Below are positions 44,637 through 53,129 of a DNA stretch of 64,000 nt, piece by piece; the first letter of the stretch is position 1, and each line of letters begins with the position of its first letter. The stretch spans positions 82,127 through 146,126 of the forward strand of contig DXHU01000006.1 of assembly GCA_019113245.1 (NCBI GenBank), read 5' to 3'. Source of the stretch: Candidatus Ornithospirochaeta avicola (GTDB taxonomy: Bacteria > Spirochaetota > Spirochaetia > Sphaerochaetales > Sphaerochaetaceae). A program made the position numbers and the translations under genes. Under the pieces are notes generated by a model. That model ran no database searches and had not been told where the DNA came from. It was given only the letters and a program-made list of their open reading frames with translations.

Positions 44637-45334
44637 AAAAGCTTTTTTTGATTTTGCTACCTCTTCTTCTTTTATCCTGCTCACAGGAAAAAAGCGCTGA
44701 GAATTCAGATTTTGCTTTGCTAAATGACCCCAGGAGCCTTGAGGAGAAGTTCTCATATGCCTACGGCGCTCTTTTTTACAATATGGCTCAGGAGTCTTCA
44801 ATTGACATAGATCCTTATTTCTTTGCATCCGGAGTTCTTGCAGAAAGCAGAGGAGAGAATATTTATTCTGATGATGAGATGATGAATATATTCTCTCTCC
44901 ATCAGGAGGATATACTGCTGTCGGCCCAAGAGGAGAGAGAAGCAGAGGCTGAAAAGAATCTTGAGGAGGCAGAGACTTTTTTGAAAATCAACAAAGAAAG
45001 AAGCAATGTGAACACAGTGCAGGACATCTTTGAATACGAAGTGCTTTATCAGGGGAATGGGGTAAAGCCAGCAAGTGATTCATCTGTGACTTTATCATAT
45101 TCAATAAGTCTGCTTGATGGTTCAAGCGTTGCAACAACTGCAGAAGGAGGAGAGACAGTTCTTGTATCCTCCATGATACCTGCAATAAGGGAAGCTCTTA
45201 TCATGATGAATGAGGGATCACTGTGGAGACTCTGGATACATCCATCATACGCATTTGGAGAAGAGGGATTCTTCTCAATAGGACCGAACGAGCTCCTGAT
45301 TGTCACACTCCGCTTAATTAAGGTCAATAATTAA
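44633..45334 (+). CDS. FKBP-type peptidyl-prolyl isomerase lipoprotein
   Basis: The 233-residue product begins with a lipoprotein signal peptide (lipobox LLLSC, Cys16). An N-terminal helical dimerisation region like that of FkpA/Mip (about 30-130) has long charged helices. A C-terminal FKBP domain (about 140-230) shows SMIPAIREALIMMNEGSLW, then IHPSYAFGEEG and the terminal LLIVTLRLIKV. It probably assists folding of outer-membrane proteins in the periplasm. The TTG start follows GGAG. It converges on the HAD gene with a 21-base overlap. Confidence 0.85.
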   Translation: MKKLFLILLPLLLLSCSQEKSAENSDFALLNDPRSLEEKFSYAYGALFYNMAQESSIDIDPYFFASGVLAESRGENIYSDDEMMNIFSLHQEDILLSAQEEREAEAEKNLEEAETFLKINKERSNVNTVQDIFEYEVLYQGNGVKPASDSSVTLSYSISLLDGSSVATTAEGGETVLVSSMIPAIREALIMMNEGSLWRLWIHPSYAFGEEGFFSIGPNELLIVTLRLIKVNN

Positions 45335-45988
45335 GCTATACAGCTCTTCATAACTTGATACGCTGTAGTCTGCAAGATCTGATCCCTTTCTGTCAAAAGA
45401 AATGAAGATGCTCTTCATGCCGGCATTCCTTGCTCCCATTATATCGCTTTTCTCGCTGTCTCCAATCACAATAGCATTTTCTCTTGCAATGCAGCCTTCT
45501 TTCATGACGTAGTCAAAGAAAGCTTTATCAGGTTTCTGCAGTCCGATTTCACCGGAGATGAAAACTCTGTCATAAAAATCCATAGTAGAGCTGTTGCGTA
45601 GCCGGCCATACTGTGTCTTTGCAATTCCGTTGGTGATTATGAAAAGGCGTCTGCTGTCTTTTATCTTCTTCAGAAAATCCTTGGCTCCGTCAATCATGAA
45701 GTCAGTCTGGGAAAGATAATCCACATAATCGGATGCAGCCTTATGTCCGTCTTTTCTGCATCCGATTTCATCAAAGAAGAGCTGCATGCGCTCATTTTCA
45801 ACATAGCTTTGGCTTACAAGTCCTTTCTCATATTCATCCCAGAGCCTGTGATTCACGCTCTGATAGCGGGCAATCATCTCATCAGTGTAAGCGATATCAG
45901 CTTCACGAAATACTTTCTCAAGGCATACGCTCTCGCTTTTCTTGAAGTCATAAAGCGTGCCATCCATGTCAAATAACAGGTCGTGCAT
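45314..45988 (-). CDS. HAD-superfamily hydrolase, YjjG-like nucleotidase
   Basis: The 224-residue phosphatase starts MHDLLFDMDGTLYDF, giving HAD motif I with nucleophile Asp7 and Asp9. Motif II is IITNG (about 118), motif III is the Lys in LQKPDKAFF, and motif IV is VIGDSEKSDIMGA (about 176). The cap insertion and overall order resemble YjjG 5'-nucleotidases, which clean up non-canonical pyrimidine nucleotides. The start at 45988 lies six bases after a TATCTT box. Confidence 0.85.
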   Translation of the reverse strand: MHDLLFDMDGTLYDFKKSESVCLEKVFREADIAYTDEMIARYQSVNHRLWDEYEKGLVSQSYVENERMQLFFDEIGCRKDGHKAASDYVDYLSQTDFMIDGAKDFLKKIKDSRRLFIITNGIAKTQYGRLRNSSTMDFYDRVFISGEIGLQKPDKAFFDYVMKEGCIARENAIVIGDSEKSDIMGARNAGMKSIFISFDRKGSDLADYSVSSYEELYSLIIDLN

Positions 45989-45994
45989 AATGAA

Positions 45995-46023
45995 AAGATA
46001 CATTTTTTTGCTTTTTTTAATAA
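45995..46023 (-). promoter_or_regulatory. promoter of the HAD gene, -10 box six bases from the ATG
   Basis: On the minus strand TTATTA (46018-46023) and TATCTT (45995-46000) are 17 bases apart; the ATG follows after six bases. The -35 is weak. It interleaves with the divergent promoter below. Confidence 0.45.
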
Positions 46024-46036
46024 GTGGGTTTAAATT
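46008..46036 (+). promoter_or_regulatory. promoter of the HdeD-like gene, -10 box six bases from the ATG
   Basis: TTGCTT (46008-46013) and TAAATT (46031-46036) are 17 bases apart; the ATG at 46043 follows after six bases without a Shine-Dalgarno. Confidence 0.55.
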
Positions 46037-46042
46037 ATAAGT

Positions 46043-46618
46043 ATGAAAAAGTTAGCACTACAGATTATCACAGCGCTTTTCCCTCTTTTACTGGGATTTT
46101 TGATTCTTCTTTTCCCATCAAGAGTGATAGCAATAGTTTTTCTTATCCTCGCGTTCTTCCTTCTCTTCTCTTCAGTAAGGGAGCTTTATGTTGTGACAAG
46201 ATATTTTCTCAGCTCATCAAGGAGGCTTTTCATAACAGGCGCGGTGAAGAACGGAATAAATATAATCCTTTCACTGATTATAATTTATCTCTCGCTTGCA
46301 AAGCCCCATGTGCTTGGAAACATCATAATCTACCTCTTTGCTATTGATTTGCTGCTTTCTGGAGCTGTCGGAATACTGGACTCTGTGAAGCTGAAGAAGC
46401 TAGGGATTCCCACAAGTCTCATCACAAGCGCAGTCTCATCAGTAATTTTTGCAGTTTTCCTGTTCCTCTTTCCCTCCTTCATTCAGTCGGTTGTGATGAC
46501 AGTAATTGCTATCATTTTAATCGTTACAGGAACAGCGATGGTGGTTTCTGCTGTTGCAAAATGGAACAGTGACAGGAAAAATGGAAATATTGATGTAACC
46601 TATGAGGAAAAGTCTTGA
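46043..46618 (+). CDS. DUF308/HdeD-like membrane protein
   Basis: The 191-residue integral membrane protein has about six hydrophobic helices arranged as pairs, with an internal-repeat texture like the HdeD/DUF308 family (SRVIAIVFLILAFFLLFSS and PSFIQSVVMTVIAIILIVTG look like repeat equivalents). The C-terminus is charged and cytosolic. HdeD proteins are linked to acid resistance in enterobacteria; the role here is unknown. The -35 box of the next promoter overlaps its stop codon. Confidence 0.7.
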   Translation: MKKLALQIITALFPLLLGFLILLFPSRVIAIVFLILAFFLLFSSVRELYVVTRYFLSSSRRLFITGAVKNGINIILSLIIIYLSLAKPHVLGNIIIYLFAIDLLLSGAVGILDSVKLKKLGIPTSLITSAVSSVIFAVFLFLFPSFIQSVVMTVIAIILIVTGTAMVVSAVAKWNSDRKNGNIDVTYEEKS

Positions 46619-46643
46619 CCAGAGAAGAGAAGAGAGATTAATC
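46615..46643 (+). promoter_or_regulatory. histidine operon promoter
   Basis: TTGACC (46615-46620) and TTAATC (46638-46643) are 17 bases apart. The ATG of the histidine leader peptide follows seven bases later, so the leader mRNA is probably itself leaderless. The -10 is weak. Confidence 0.5.
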
Positions 46644-46650
46644 TTTTGTC

Positions 46651-46701
46651 ATGATATATAGAAACACAGAAGCACATCATCACACATCACGTACAGCCTG
46701 A
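46651..46701 (+). CDS. hisL: histidine operon leader peptide
   Basis: The 16-codon reading frame encodes MIYRNTEAHHHTSRTA and then TGA. It places three consecutive His codons (CAT CAT CAC, 46675-46683) about 50 bases before a terminator hairpin and 73 bases before hisG. The same RNA can fold in mutually exclusive ways, as in classical attenuation: ribosome stalling at the His codons would free the antiterminator. It is too short to be found by length-based gene calling. The start has no Shine-Dalgarno; a promoter -10 lies seven bases upstream. Confidence 0.75.
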   Translation: MIYRNTEAHHHTSRTA

Positions 46702-46758
46702 ATCCAGGATGGTGGTGTTTTTTTATAAGAGGCTCTTCCATTTTGGAAGGGCTTTTTT
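46675..46758 (+). promoter_or_regulatory. histidine operon transcription attenuator
   Basis: Three alternative pairings are visible. Pause: CATCATC (46675-46681, the His codons) with GATGGTG (46708-46714). Antiterminator: TCCAGGATGG (46703-46712) with CCATTTTGGA (46738-46747), ten contiguous pairs allowing G-U. Terminator: GCTCTTCC (46732-46739) with GGAAGGGC (46745-46752) and six T at 46753-46758. The antiterminator uses bases of both the pause stem and the terminator stem, so the folds exclude one another. This matches leader-peptide attenuation; a T-box is excluded because its conserved sequence is absent. Confidence 0.75.
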
Positions 46759-46773
46759 ATTAAAGGAGGAGTT

Positions 46774-47622
46774 ATGGAAAGGATAAGCATCGCACTTCAG
46801 AAAAGCGGCAGGCTTTCAGAGAAATCTCTGGATATGATCAGAAAATGCGGAATCGATTTTTATGCTGACGACAGGGTTTTGAAAGCGGAGGCAAGGAATT
46901 TTCCTCTTTCCTTCCTGTTCGTGCGCGATGACGATATTCCGCGCTATGTGAGCGAAGGCATAGTGGATATTGGAATTGTTGGGAAAAATGAGCTTGATGA
47001 GTCCGGCTATGAACTGGAAGTAGTAAGAGACCTTGGCTTTGCCTCCTGCCGTCTTTCAATAGCAAGTCCTGTTGATTTTCCATATGAAGGGATAAAGAGC
47101 CTTGAGGGAAAGACGATTGCCACAAGCTATCCTAGGATACTGAAGAAGATACTTGCCGAGAATGAGGTGAATGCGAAAATAGAAGTTCTTCAGGGTTCTG
47201 TGGAGATTGCTCCTTCGATAAAGGTATCTGATGCAATATGTGATCTTGTATCCACAGGAGTTACTCTTAAGATGAACGGGCTGAAAGAGGATGAGTCTAT
47301 CTACAGATCCTCTGCAGTTCTTGTCTCAAAGAAAGGATTTGAAGATCCGGCATTGACACGCCTCCTTTCCCGCCTGGACGCTGTCATGCTTGCTAGGAAG
47401 AAGAAATACGTGCTTTTCAATCTTCCTAAGGACAAGATAGAGGAGGCTGCACTCATAATAGGGGGAATGAAGAGTCCGACTGTCACACCTCTTTTCAATC
47501 CTCAATGGGTAAGTGTCCAGGCTGTTGTCAGCGAGGATGATTTCTGGAGCGTGTTCGAAAGTCTCAGGACTCTTGGAGCTGAGGGCATAATAGTCCTTGA
47601 TATCGAGAAGATGACGGAGTGA
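46774..47622 (+). CDS. hisG: ATP phosphoribosyltransferase, long form
   Basis: The 282-residue enzyme commits ATP and PRPP to histidine synthesis. The catalytic part includes RKCGIDFYADDR and the PRPP-binding DAICDLVSTGVTLKMNGL (about 153-170). The C-terminal ACT-like regulatory domain (about 215-282, AALIIGGMKSPTVTPLFNPQ) identifies the long, histidine-feedback-inhibited form, which needs no HisZ. AAAGGAGGAG precedes the ATG. It is the first structural gene after the attenuator. Confidence 0.95.
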   Translation: MERISIALQKSGRLSEKSLDMIRKCGIDFYADDRVLKAEARNFPLSFLFVRDDDIPRYVSEGIVDIGIVGKNELDESGYELEVVRDLGFASCRLSIASPVDFPYEGIKSLEGKTIATSYPRILKKILAENEVNAKIEVLQGSVEIAPSIKVSDAICDLVSTGVTLKMNGLKEDESIYRSSAVLVSKKGFEDPALTRLLSRLDAVMLARKKKYVLFNLPKDKIEEAALIIGGMKSPTVTPLFNPQWVSVQAVVSEDDFWSVFESLRTLGAEGIIVLDIEKMTE

Positions 47623-47625
47623 AAA

Positions 47626-48909
47626 ATGAAAGTATATTATAATCCTGAGAAAGAAAAGATTGAGAAAATACTCTGCCGCCCCTTTGAAAATGACAGGAAT
47701 GCAAAAAAAAGCGTGAGAGAAATCATAAGGAATGTCAGAAGGAGGGGAGATGCTGCTCTTTATGAGTATGCGCAGATTTTTGACTCATCAGAGCTTGAGA
47801 CTCTCTTTGTCTCAGAAGAAGAGATCGAAAAATCTGAAAATGGTCTTGATGATGATCTTAAGAGTGCTGTTTTAACAGCTGCCAGCAACATAAGAAAATT
47901 CCATGAAAGCCAGATGATGAATGAAAAGAAGGTGAGCACAATGGATGGCGTGAAGCTATGGCGGGTTTCCCGTCCAATTGAGAGGGTGGGGCTCTATGTG
48001 CCTGGGGGAAGTGCGCCTCTTTTTTCAACTGTGCTCATGCTTGCAATTCCTGCGCAGATTGCCAGGTGCAAGGATATAATGATTGCCACTCCTGCAAAAA
48101 ACGGGAAAGTAAATGACGCAATCCTTTTTGCCGCCAAAATCTCTGGTGTCAGAAAAATTCTGAAGGTCGGCGGAGCTCAGGCGATAGCCGCATTCGCATA
48201 CGGCACTGAGAGCATAAAAAGGAGGGACAAGATTTTCGGTCCCGGTAACCGTTATGTTAACATTGCCAAGAAAATGGTGTCAGAGGATGTTGCTATAGAT
48301 ATGTTTGCAGGGCCCTCTGAGGTGATGGTAGTAATTGACCGCTTCTCATCTGCCCGCTATGCTGCTCTCGATCTTCTTTCTCAGGCAGAGCACGGGGAAG
48401 ACAGTCAGGTGGTTCTTTTAATCAGAGAAGATGAGAAAAAGGGGAGAAAAGTGCTTTCTTCAGTTATGAAGGAGCTTGAAAAGGAGATAGCCACGCTTGC
48501 CCGCAGGAAAATTATTGAAAAAGCACTCTCTTCATCTGCTGTGATAATCTCTGAAGATGAGAATCTGATAATCGACGCAATTAATGAGTACGCGCCAGAA
48601 CATCTTATTCTGAATACTAGAAATCATATGGACATGCTTGAGAGAGTATGCAACGCTGGAAGCATATTCCTTGGCCCCTATTCATCTGAAAGCTGTGGTG
48701 ATTATGCAAGCGGAGTAAACCACAGCCTCCCGACTTCTGCTCAGGCAAAATTTACCGGCGGGGTATCGCTTGACAGTTTCATTAAGAAGATAACAGTCGA
48801 GAAAATCAGCAGGAAAGGAGCAGAAGAGCTTTCTAGAGCTGTGATGACAATGGCTGCAGCAGAAGGCCTTGATGCACATAAGAGGGCAATGGAGGTGCGT
48901 CTTGATTGA
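47626..48909 (+). CDS. hisD: histidinol dehydrogenase
   Basis: The 427-residue zinc enzyme oxidises histidinol to histidine in the last two steps. Landmarks are ERVGLYVPGGSAPLFSTVLM (about 118), GGAQAIAAFAYGTESI, FGPGNRYVNIAKK, AGPSEVMVV, LSQAEHGEDSQV (with zinc-binding Gln and His) and PEHLILNT. Length is normal. It starts three bases after hisG and overlaps hisC by eight. Confidence 0.96.
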   Translation: MKVYYNPEKEKIEKILCRPFENDRNAKKSVREIIRNVRRRGDAALYEYAQIFDSSELETLFVSEEEIEKSENGLDDDLKSAVLTAASNIRKFHESQMMNEKKVSTMDGVKLWRVSRPIERVGLYVPGGSAPLFSTVLMLAIPAQIARCKDIMIATPAKNGKVNDAILFAAKISGVRKILKVGGAQAIAAFAYGTESIKRRDKIFGPGNRYVNIAKKMVSEDVAIDMFAGPSEVMVVIDRFSSARYAALDLLSQAEHGEDSQVVLLIREDEKKGRKVLSSVMKELEKEIATLARRKIIEKALSSSAVIISEDENLIIDAINEYAPEHLILNTRNHMDMLERVCNAGSIFLGPYSSESCGDYASGVNHSLPTSAQAKFTGGVSLDSFIKKITVEKISRKGAEELSRAVMTMAAAEGLDAHKRAMEVRLD

Positions 48910-49960
48910 AAGTCTTTTAAGAAAACACCTTATCTCTCTTAAAGGGTATAAGTGCGCGCGTGACGAGGCAGACTGCGCTGATGCAATCTATCTTGATGCA
49001 AATGAAAACTGCTATGACCATCTTGGAGGAGGGAAGAACAGATACCCTGATCCGAAGGCTGTCAGGCTCAGAGAGGAAATAAGCTCTTATTTCTCAGTTC
49101 CGTTTGAAAACATAGCCGTATCCAACGGCTCTGATGAGATGATTGATATGCTTATCCGTCTTTTCTGCACACCAGGAGAGGATAAGGTCATGATTTTCTC
49201 CCCCACATACGGAGAGTATAAAGTCTTCTCGTTGTTTAACGCAGTTGATGTTGTCGACATTCCTTTGAAGCCTGACTTTTCCCTTGATGTGGAGAGAGCA
49301 AAAGAGCGGATTAAAATGGGTGATGTGAAAATAGTCTTCATCACTAATCCGAATAATCCTACTGGAATGCTTTTTCCAAAGGATGATATTCTTGAGATTG
49401 CAGATGCAAATCCCGGAATCACTGTAATTGATGAGGCTTACGCTGAATTTGCTGCCTCTTACGGGTCTCTCTGGAATCAAAGGAAGGATAACAGAAGAAT
49501 TGTGATATTAAAAACGATGAGCAAGTTCTTCTCCCTTGCCTCATCCCGTGTGGGGTTCATGTTTGCAGATGAGGAAATTGTAGATGTTTATCTGCGCCTC
49601 AAGGCCCCTTACAATGTATCGCTTTCAGACCAGGAGGATGCAATCAGGGTGCTATCTGACCCATCTTCGACAGAGCGTGACAAAGATATGATAATTAAAG
49701 AAAGAGAGCGTCTTATAGCAAAACTTGAGAAACTATCCTTTGTCATCAGTGTGTTTCCCTCTGAGGCGAATTTCGTCCTTGTCAAGGTAAAGGATGCATA
49801 TAATCTATATTCTAAATTGCTTGAAAAGGGAATAATTGTCCGCAACAGAAGCAAAGATTACATGCTTGAAAACACAATAAGGATTACAATAGGCAAAAAA
49901 GAAGAGATGGACAGACTTATGGAGGTTCTGGATGAGGAAGAAAAAAGCGCTCTTTCTTGA
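48902..49960 (+). CDS. hisC: histidinol-phosphate aminotransferase
   Basis: The 352-residue PLP enzyme aminates imidazole-acetol phosphate. LDANENCYDHLG (about residue 31) is the substrate-binding start, FITNPNNPTGML the fold-type I hallmark, and the PLP-binding Lys is in TMSKFFSLASSRVGF (about 206). Translation most likely begins at TTG 48902 inside the end of hisD, after GGAGGTG; a longer frame from 48869 would lie inside hisD and lacks a ribosome binding site. Confidence 0.93.
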   Translation: MIESLLRKHLISLKGYKCARDEADCADAIYLDANENCYDHLGGGKNRYPDPKAVRLREEISSYFSVPFENIAVSNGSDEMIDMLIRLFCTPGEDKVMIFSPTYGEYKVFSLFNAVDVVDIPLKPDFSLDVERAKERIKMGDVKIVFITNPNNPTGMLFPKDDILEIADANPGITVIDEAYAEFAASYGSLWNQRKDNRRIVILKTMSKFFSLASSRVGFMFADEEIVDVYLRLKAPYNVSLSDQEDAIRVLSDPSSTERDKDMIIKERERLIAKLEKLSFVISVFPSEANFVLVKVKDAYNLYSKLLEKGIIVRNRSKDYMLENTIRITIGKKEEMDRLMEVLDEEEKSALS

Positions 49961-51062
49961 TCGTGATGGTGTGATTGTGAGTGAATGCCAGGTGGACAGC
50001 TTTGAGAAGATTGTATACCTTCCGCACATGTTCTCCACTTTGGCAAAAATAAGGAAGCAGACAGATTTTGAGTTTGTGCTTGTCTCAAATCAGGATGGAG
50101 TCGGCACACCAGCATTTCCGTATGAGGACTATATAAAATGTCAGGAAAGGATAATGAGCACGCTCGAGGGAGAGGATATATTCTTTGATGATGTGAATAT
50201 CGATTTCTCAACCGAGGAGGAAGGACTGGATACAAGAAAGCCGAATATAGGGATGCTGAAGGCAAAGTACATCGATAGCAATGAGTATGACATGCCCTCT
50301 TCCTTTTTCATCGGGGACAGAATCACTGACATGATGTGTGCAAGAAATCTCGGATGCAAAGGAATCCTCCTGTCAGAAGATGAAATCAGAATTCCTGATG
50401 ATCTTGAATCCACCGTGTGTCTGAAGGCCTCCTCCTGGCTTGATATCCTCTCTTTCTTCTTTCCTGACAGCTTTATGGTTCATAGAACTTCAAGTGCGGC
50501 AAGAAAGACAGCGGAGACAGATATTTCAATTACTGTTGACCTTGATGGAAGCGGGAAGGGAGAAGTCAAAAGCGGAATACCTTTTTTTGATCATATGATG
50601 GCTCAGTTTATCAAGTATTCCCGTTTTGATATATCATCAGCTGTAAGCGGGGACATTGAAATAGATTGCCATCACACAGTTGAGGACTATGCCATAACAC
50701 TTGGAACTGCCATAAAGAATGCTCTTTCTGACAAAAGAGGCATTGAACGCTATGGTTATGAGATTCTTGTGATGGATGATGCAAGGGCTACGGTTGCACT
50801 TGACTTCTCATCACGTCCCTATCTTGATTTCTCAATTCCGTTCACTTCTTCTCAAATCGGAGATTTTCCGACTGAGATGATAAAGCATTTTCTTTACACT
50901 CTGTCTGTTTCTCTTGCTTCAAGCCTTTCTGTAAGAGTAGAGGGAGAGAACAACCATCATATGGCTGAAGCCTGTTTCAAAGCACTTGGAAGGGCAATGC
51001 GCTATGCTGTAAGAAGAAAAGAGGGATATGCTCTAGTCCCGTCCACAAAGGGGTGCTTATGA
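49932..51062 (+). CDS. hisB: bifunctional histidinol-phosphatase / imidazoleglycerol-phosphate dehydratase
   Basis: The 376-residue fusion performs steps 7 and 9 of histidine synthesis. The N-terminal HAD phosphatase (about 1-165) has LFLDRDGVIV, SNQDGVGTPAF and FFIGDRITDMMCARNLG. The C-terminal dehydratase (about 180-376) has GIPFFDHMMAQF, CHHTVEDYAITLG and NNHHMAEACFKALGRA, the metal-binding His motifs. The Cys/His zinc loop of E. coli HisB-N before RKP is absent (EEGLDTRKP). The fusion is best known from enterobacteria and Bacteroidetes. It overlaps hisC by 29 bases. Confidence 0.95.
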   Translation: MRKKKALFLDRDGVIVSECQVDSFEKIVYLPHMFSTLAKIRKQTDFEFVLVSNQDGVGTPAFPYEDYIKCQERIMSTLEGEDIFFDDVNIDFSTEEEGLDTRKPNIGMLKAKYIDSNEYDMPSSFFIGDRITDMMCARNLGCKGILLSEDEIRIPDDLESTVCLKASSWLDILSFFFPDSFMVHRTSSAARKTAETDISITVDLDGSGKGEVKSGIPFFDHMMAQFIKYSRFDISSAVSGDIEIDCHHTVEDYAITLGTAIKNALSDKRGIERYGYEILVMDDARATVALDFSSRPYLDFSIPFTSSQIGDFPTEMIKHFLYTLSVSLASSLSVRVEGENNHHMAEACFKALGRAMRYAVRRKEGYALVPSTKGCL

Positions 51063-51652
51063 AGACCGTGATTATCAACTACAATGCAGGAAACGTTTTC
51101 AGTGTGACTTCTGCTTTAAAAAGAATGGGATATGATTTCATTCTAAGTGACAGAGATGATGAAATTCTTTCAGCTGACAGAGTTATTTTCCCAGGGGTAG
51201 GAGAAGCATCAAGTGCAATGAGCTTTCTCAGAAAAAAGAATCTTGATGAAGTGATCAGACAGATAAAAAGACCGTTTCTTGGAATATGCCTTGGAATGCA
51301 GCTGATGGCAGAGCACTCTGTTGAAGGGGATACTGAATGTCTTTCCATCTTTGGTGACACAACGATAAGAAAATTCTCTCCAAAGAGTGCTCTAAAAGTT
51401 CCTCATATGGGCTGGAATGATGTGTACGCTCTGAAAGGAGAACTTTTCCATGGCATAGAGGAGCATTGCTATTTCTACTTTGTTCACTCATACTATGCAT
51501 CTGTCTCTCCTTTGACAGCAGCAGAATGCACATATGGTATTCCTTTTTCTGCCGCATTGAATAAGGACAATTTTTATGGTCTCCAGTTTCATCCGGAAAA
51601 AAGCGGGGAAAAGGGAGAAGAGGTATTGAAGAATTTCATGGAGAGAACCTGA
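51059..51652 (+). CDS. hisH: imidazole glycerol phosphate synthase, glutaminase subunit
   Basis: The 197-residue class I amidotransferase feeds ammonia to HisF. The triad is complete: Cys77 in LGICLGMQL, and His178 and Glu180 in LQFHPEKSG. FPGVGEA is the conserved PGVG loop. The ATG at 51059 overlaps the hisB stop (ATGA) and follows AAGGGG. Confidence 0.95.
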   Translation: MKTVIINYNAGNVFSVTSALKRMGYDFILSDRDDEILSADRVIFPGVGEASSAMSFLRKKNLDEVIRQIKRPFLGICLGMQLMAEHSVEGDTECLSIFGDTTIRKFSPKSALKVPHMGWNDVYALKGELFHGIEEHCYFYFVHSYYASVSPLTAAECTYGIPFSAALNKDNFYGLQFHPEKSGEKGEEVLKNFMERT

Positions 51653-52365
51653 TGATAGCAATCCCAGCACTTGATCTCATAAAAGGAGAGGCTGTAAGGC
51701 TTTTTAAGGGGGATTATGATAAAAAGACTGTTTATTCAAATGACCCGGTGAGCCTTGCAAGAAGATTTTCTGATGCAGGAATTAGAAGGCTCCATGTTGT
51801 GGATCTCCTTGCTGCTAAAGGAAATGGAGAAAACAGTCTTGATATACTTGAAAAGATAGTCAGTGCTACTAACTTAAGTGTTGACTATGCAGGAGGAATA
51901 AGGAGCATATCTGATGCAGAGCGCGCATTTGAAAGGGGTGCAAGCTACGTAGCTATCTCCTCAATGGCTGTTAAGGACAAAAAAAGCACTGCAAGGCTTA
52001 TTGAAAAATACGGGGATAAGATAATACTCTTTCTTGACTGCCTTGCTTCGACTGTAAGAATCTCAGGATGGCTTGAAGACAGTAATCTCTCTTATGAGAG
52101 CCTCCTGGATTTCTACATTCCCTTTGGCCTTGATTATGTTGCGCTTACGGACATTTCAAAGGATGGCACTCTTTCTGGGCCTTCTCTTGATCTTTATAAG
52201 AGAGTGCTTGAAAAATATCCTGTGCGTGTGATTGCATCAGGAGGAATAAGAGATAAAAAGGATTTGGAAAGCCTTGATGATATTTCGCTTGATTCTGCAA
52301 TAGTAGGCAGGGCTTACTATGAGGGAAGGATAAGTCTGGAGGAGATGGCTCATTATGCTAGCTAA
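51652..52365 (+). CDS. hisA: phosphoribosyl-formimino-AICAR phosphate isomerase
   Basis: The 237-residue TIM barrel isomerises ProFAR to PRFAR. Catalytic Asp8 is in IPALDLIKG, and the second acidic residue lies near 127 (LFLDCLAS). The phosphate sites include DYAGGIRS (about 78) and VIASGGIRD (about 195). The start shares one base with the hisH stop (TGATG). A HisA/TrpF dual role is not suggested. Confidence 0.94.
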   Translation: MIAIPALDLIKGEAVRLFKGDYDKKTVYSNDPVSLARRFSDAGIRRLHVVDLLAAKGNGENSLDILEKIVSATNLSVDYAGGIRSISDAERAFERGASYVAISSMAVKDKKSTARLIEKYGDKIILFLDCLASTVRISGWLEDSNLSYESLLDFYIPFGLDYVALTDISKDGTLSGPSLDLYKRVLEKYPVRVIASGGIRDKKDLESLDDISLDSAIVGRAYYEGRISLEEMAHYAS

Positions 52366-53119
52366 GAGGATAATTGCGTGCCTTGATATAAAGGACGGAA
52401 GGACTGTGAAGGGAATAAACTTTCTCAACATAAAAGATGCCGGTGATGCTGTTGAGATGGCCAGGCGCTATTCAGAGCTTGGAATTGATGAGCTTGTTTT
52501 TCTCGATATAAGCGCGACAAATGAAAAAAGAAAAACACTTTGCACTCTTGTTTCCCAGATTGCAGAGCATATCAATATACCGTTTACTGTCGGAGGGGGC
52601 ATCAGTAGCCTTTCTGATGCCGCACTGCTTATAAAAAGCGGGGCGGACAAGATAAGCATCAATACAGCTGCAGTGAATAATCCGGATCTTATTACATCGA
52701 TTGCCTCTAATTTCGGTTCTCAGGCAGTGGTTGTGGCTATTGATGTGAAAAAGAATGAGGCAATGCCATCAGGATACGAAGTCTGCATAAACGGCGGGAA
52801 AACACCTGCAGGAATAGATGCACTGGTGTGGGCAAAGGATGCAGAAAAGCGAGGCGCGGGTGAGATTCTGCTTACCAGTATGGACAGAGATGGCACGAAA
52901 AACGGTTTTGATGTTGACTTAAACCGAATTATAAGTAGTAATATTTATATTCCGTTAATCGCTTCAGGTGGAGCTGGGAAAATGGAGGATTTTCTGACTG
53001 TTTTCACATCTGGCAAGGCGGATGCGGCACTGGCAGCAAGCGTATTTCATTATCATGAGATAGATATACGCCAGTTGAAGTTGTATTTAAGTTCAAATGG
53101 TGTTAGTGTAAGGAGTTGA
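52355..53119 (+). CDS. hisF: imidazole glycerol phosphate synthase, cyclase subunit
   Basis: The 254-residue TIM barrel uses ammonia from HisH to form imidazole glycerol phosphate and AICAR. Catalytic Asp11 is in [11 protein letters not shown] and the second Asp lies in VVVAIDVKK (about 130). Phosphate loops are FTVGGGISS and [12 protein letters not shown]. It overlaps hisA by 11 bases. Confidence 0.95.
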   Translation: MLAKRIIACLDIKDGRTVKGINFLNIKDAGDAVEMARRYSELGIDELVFLDISATNEKRKTLCTLVSQIAEHINIPFTVGGGISSLSDAALLIKSGADKISINTAAVNNPDLITSIASNFGSQAVVVAIDVKKNEAMPSGYEVCINGGKTPAGIDALVWAKDAEKRGAGEILLTSMDRDGTKNGFDVDLNRIISSNIYIPLIASGGAGKMEDFLTVFTSGKADAALAASVFHYHEIDIRQLKLYLSSNGVSVRS

Positions 53120-53129
53120 GGAAGGATTT

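Noticed and set aside
46619..46773. T-box riboswitch upstream of hisG
   Set aside because: No T-box consensus or specifier-loop layout is present; a leader peptide with His codons and three exclusive hairpins explains the region better.
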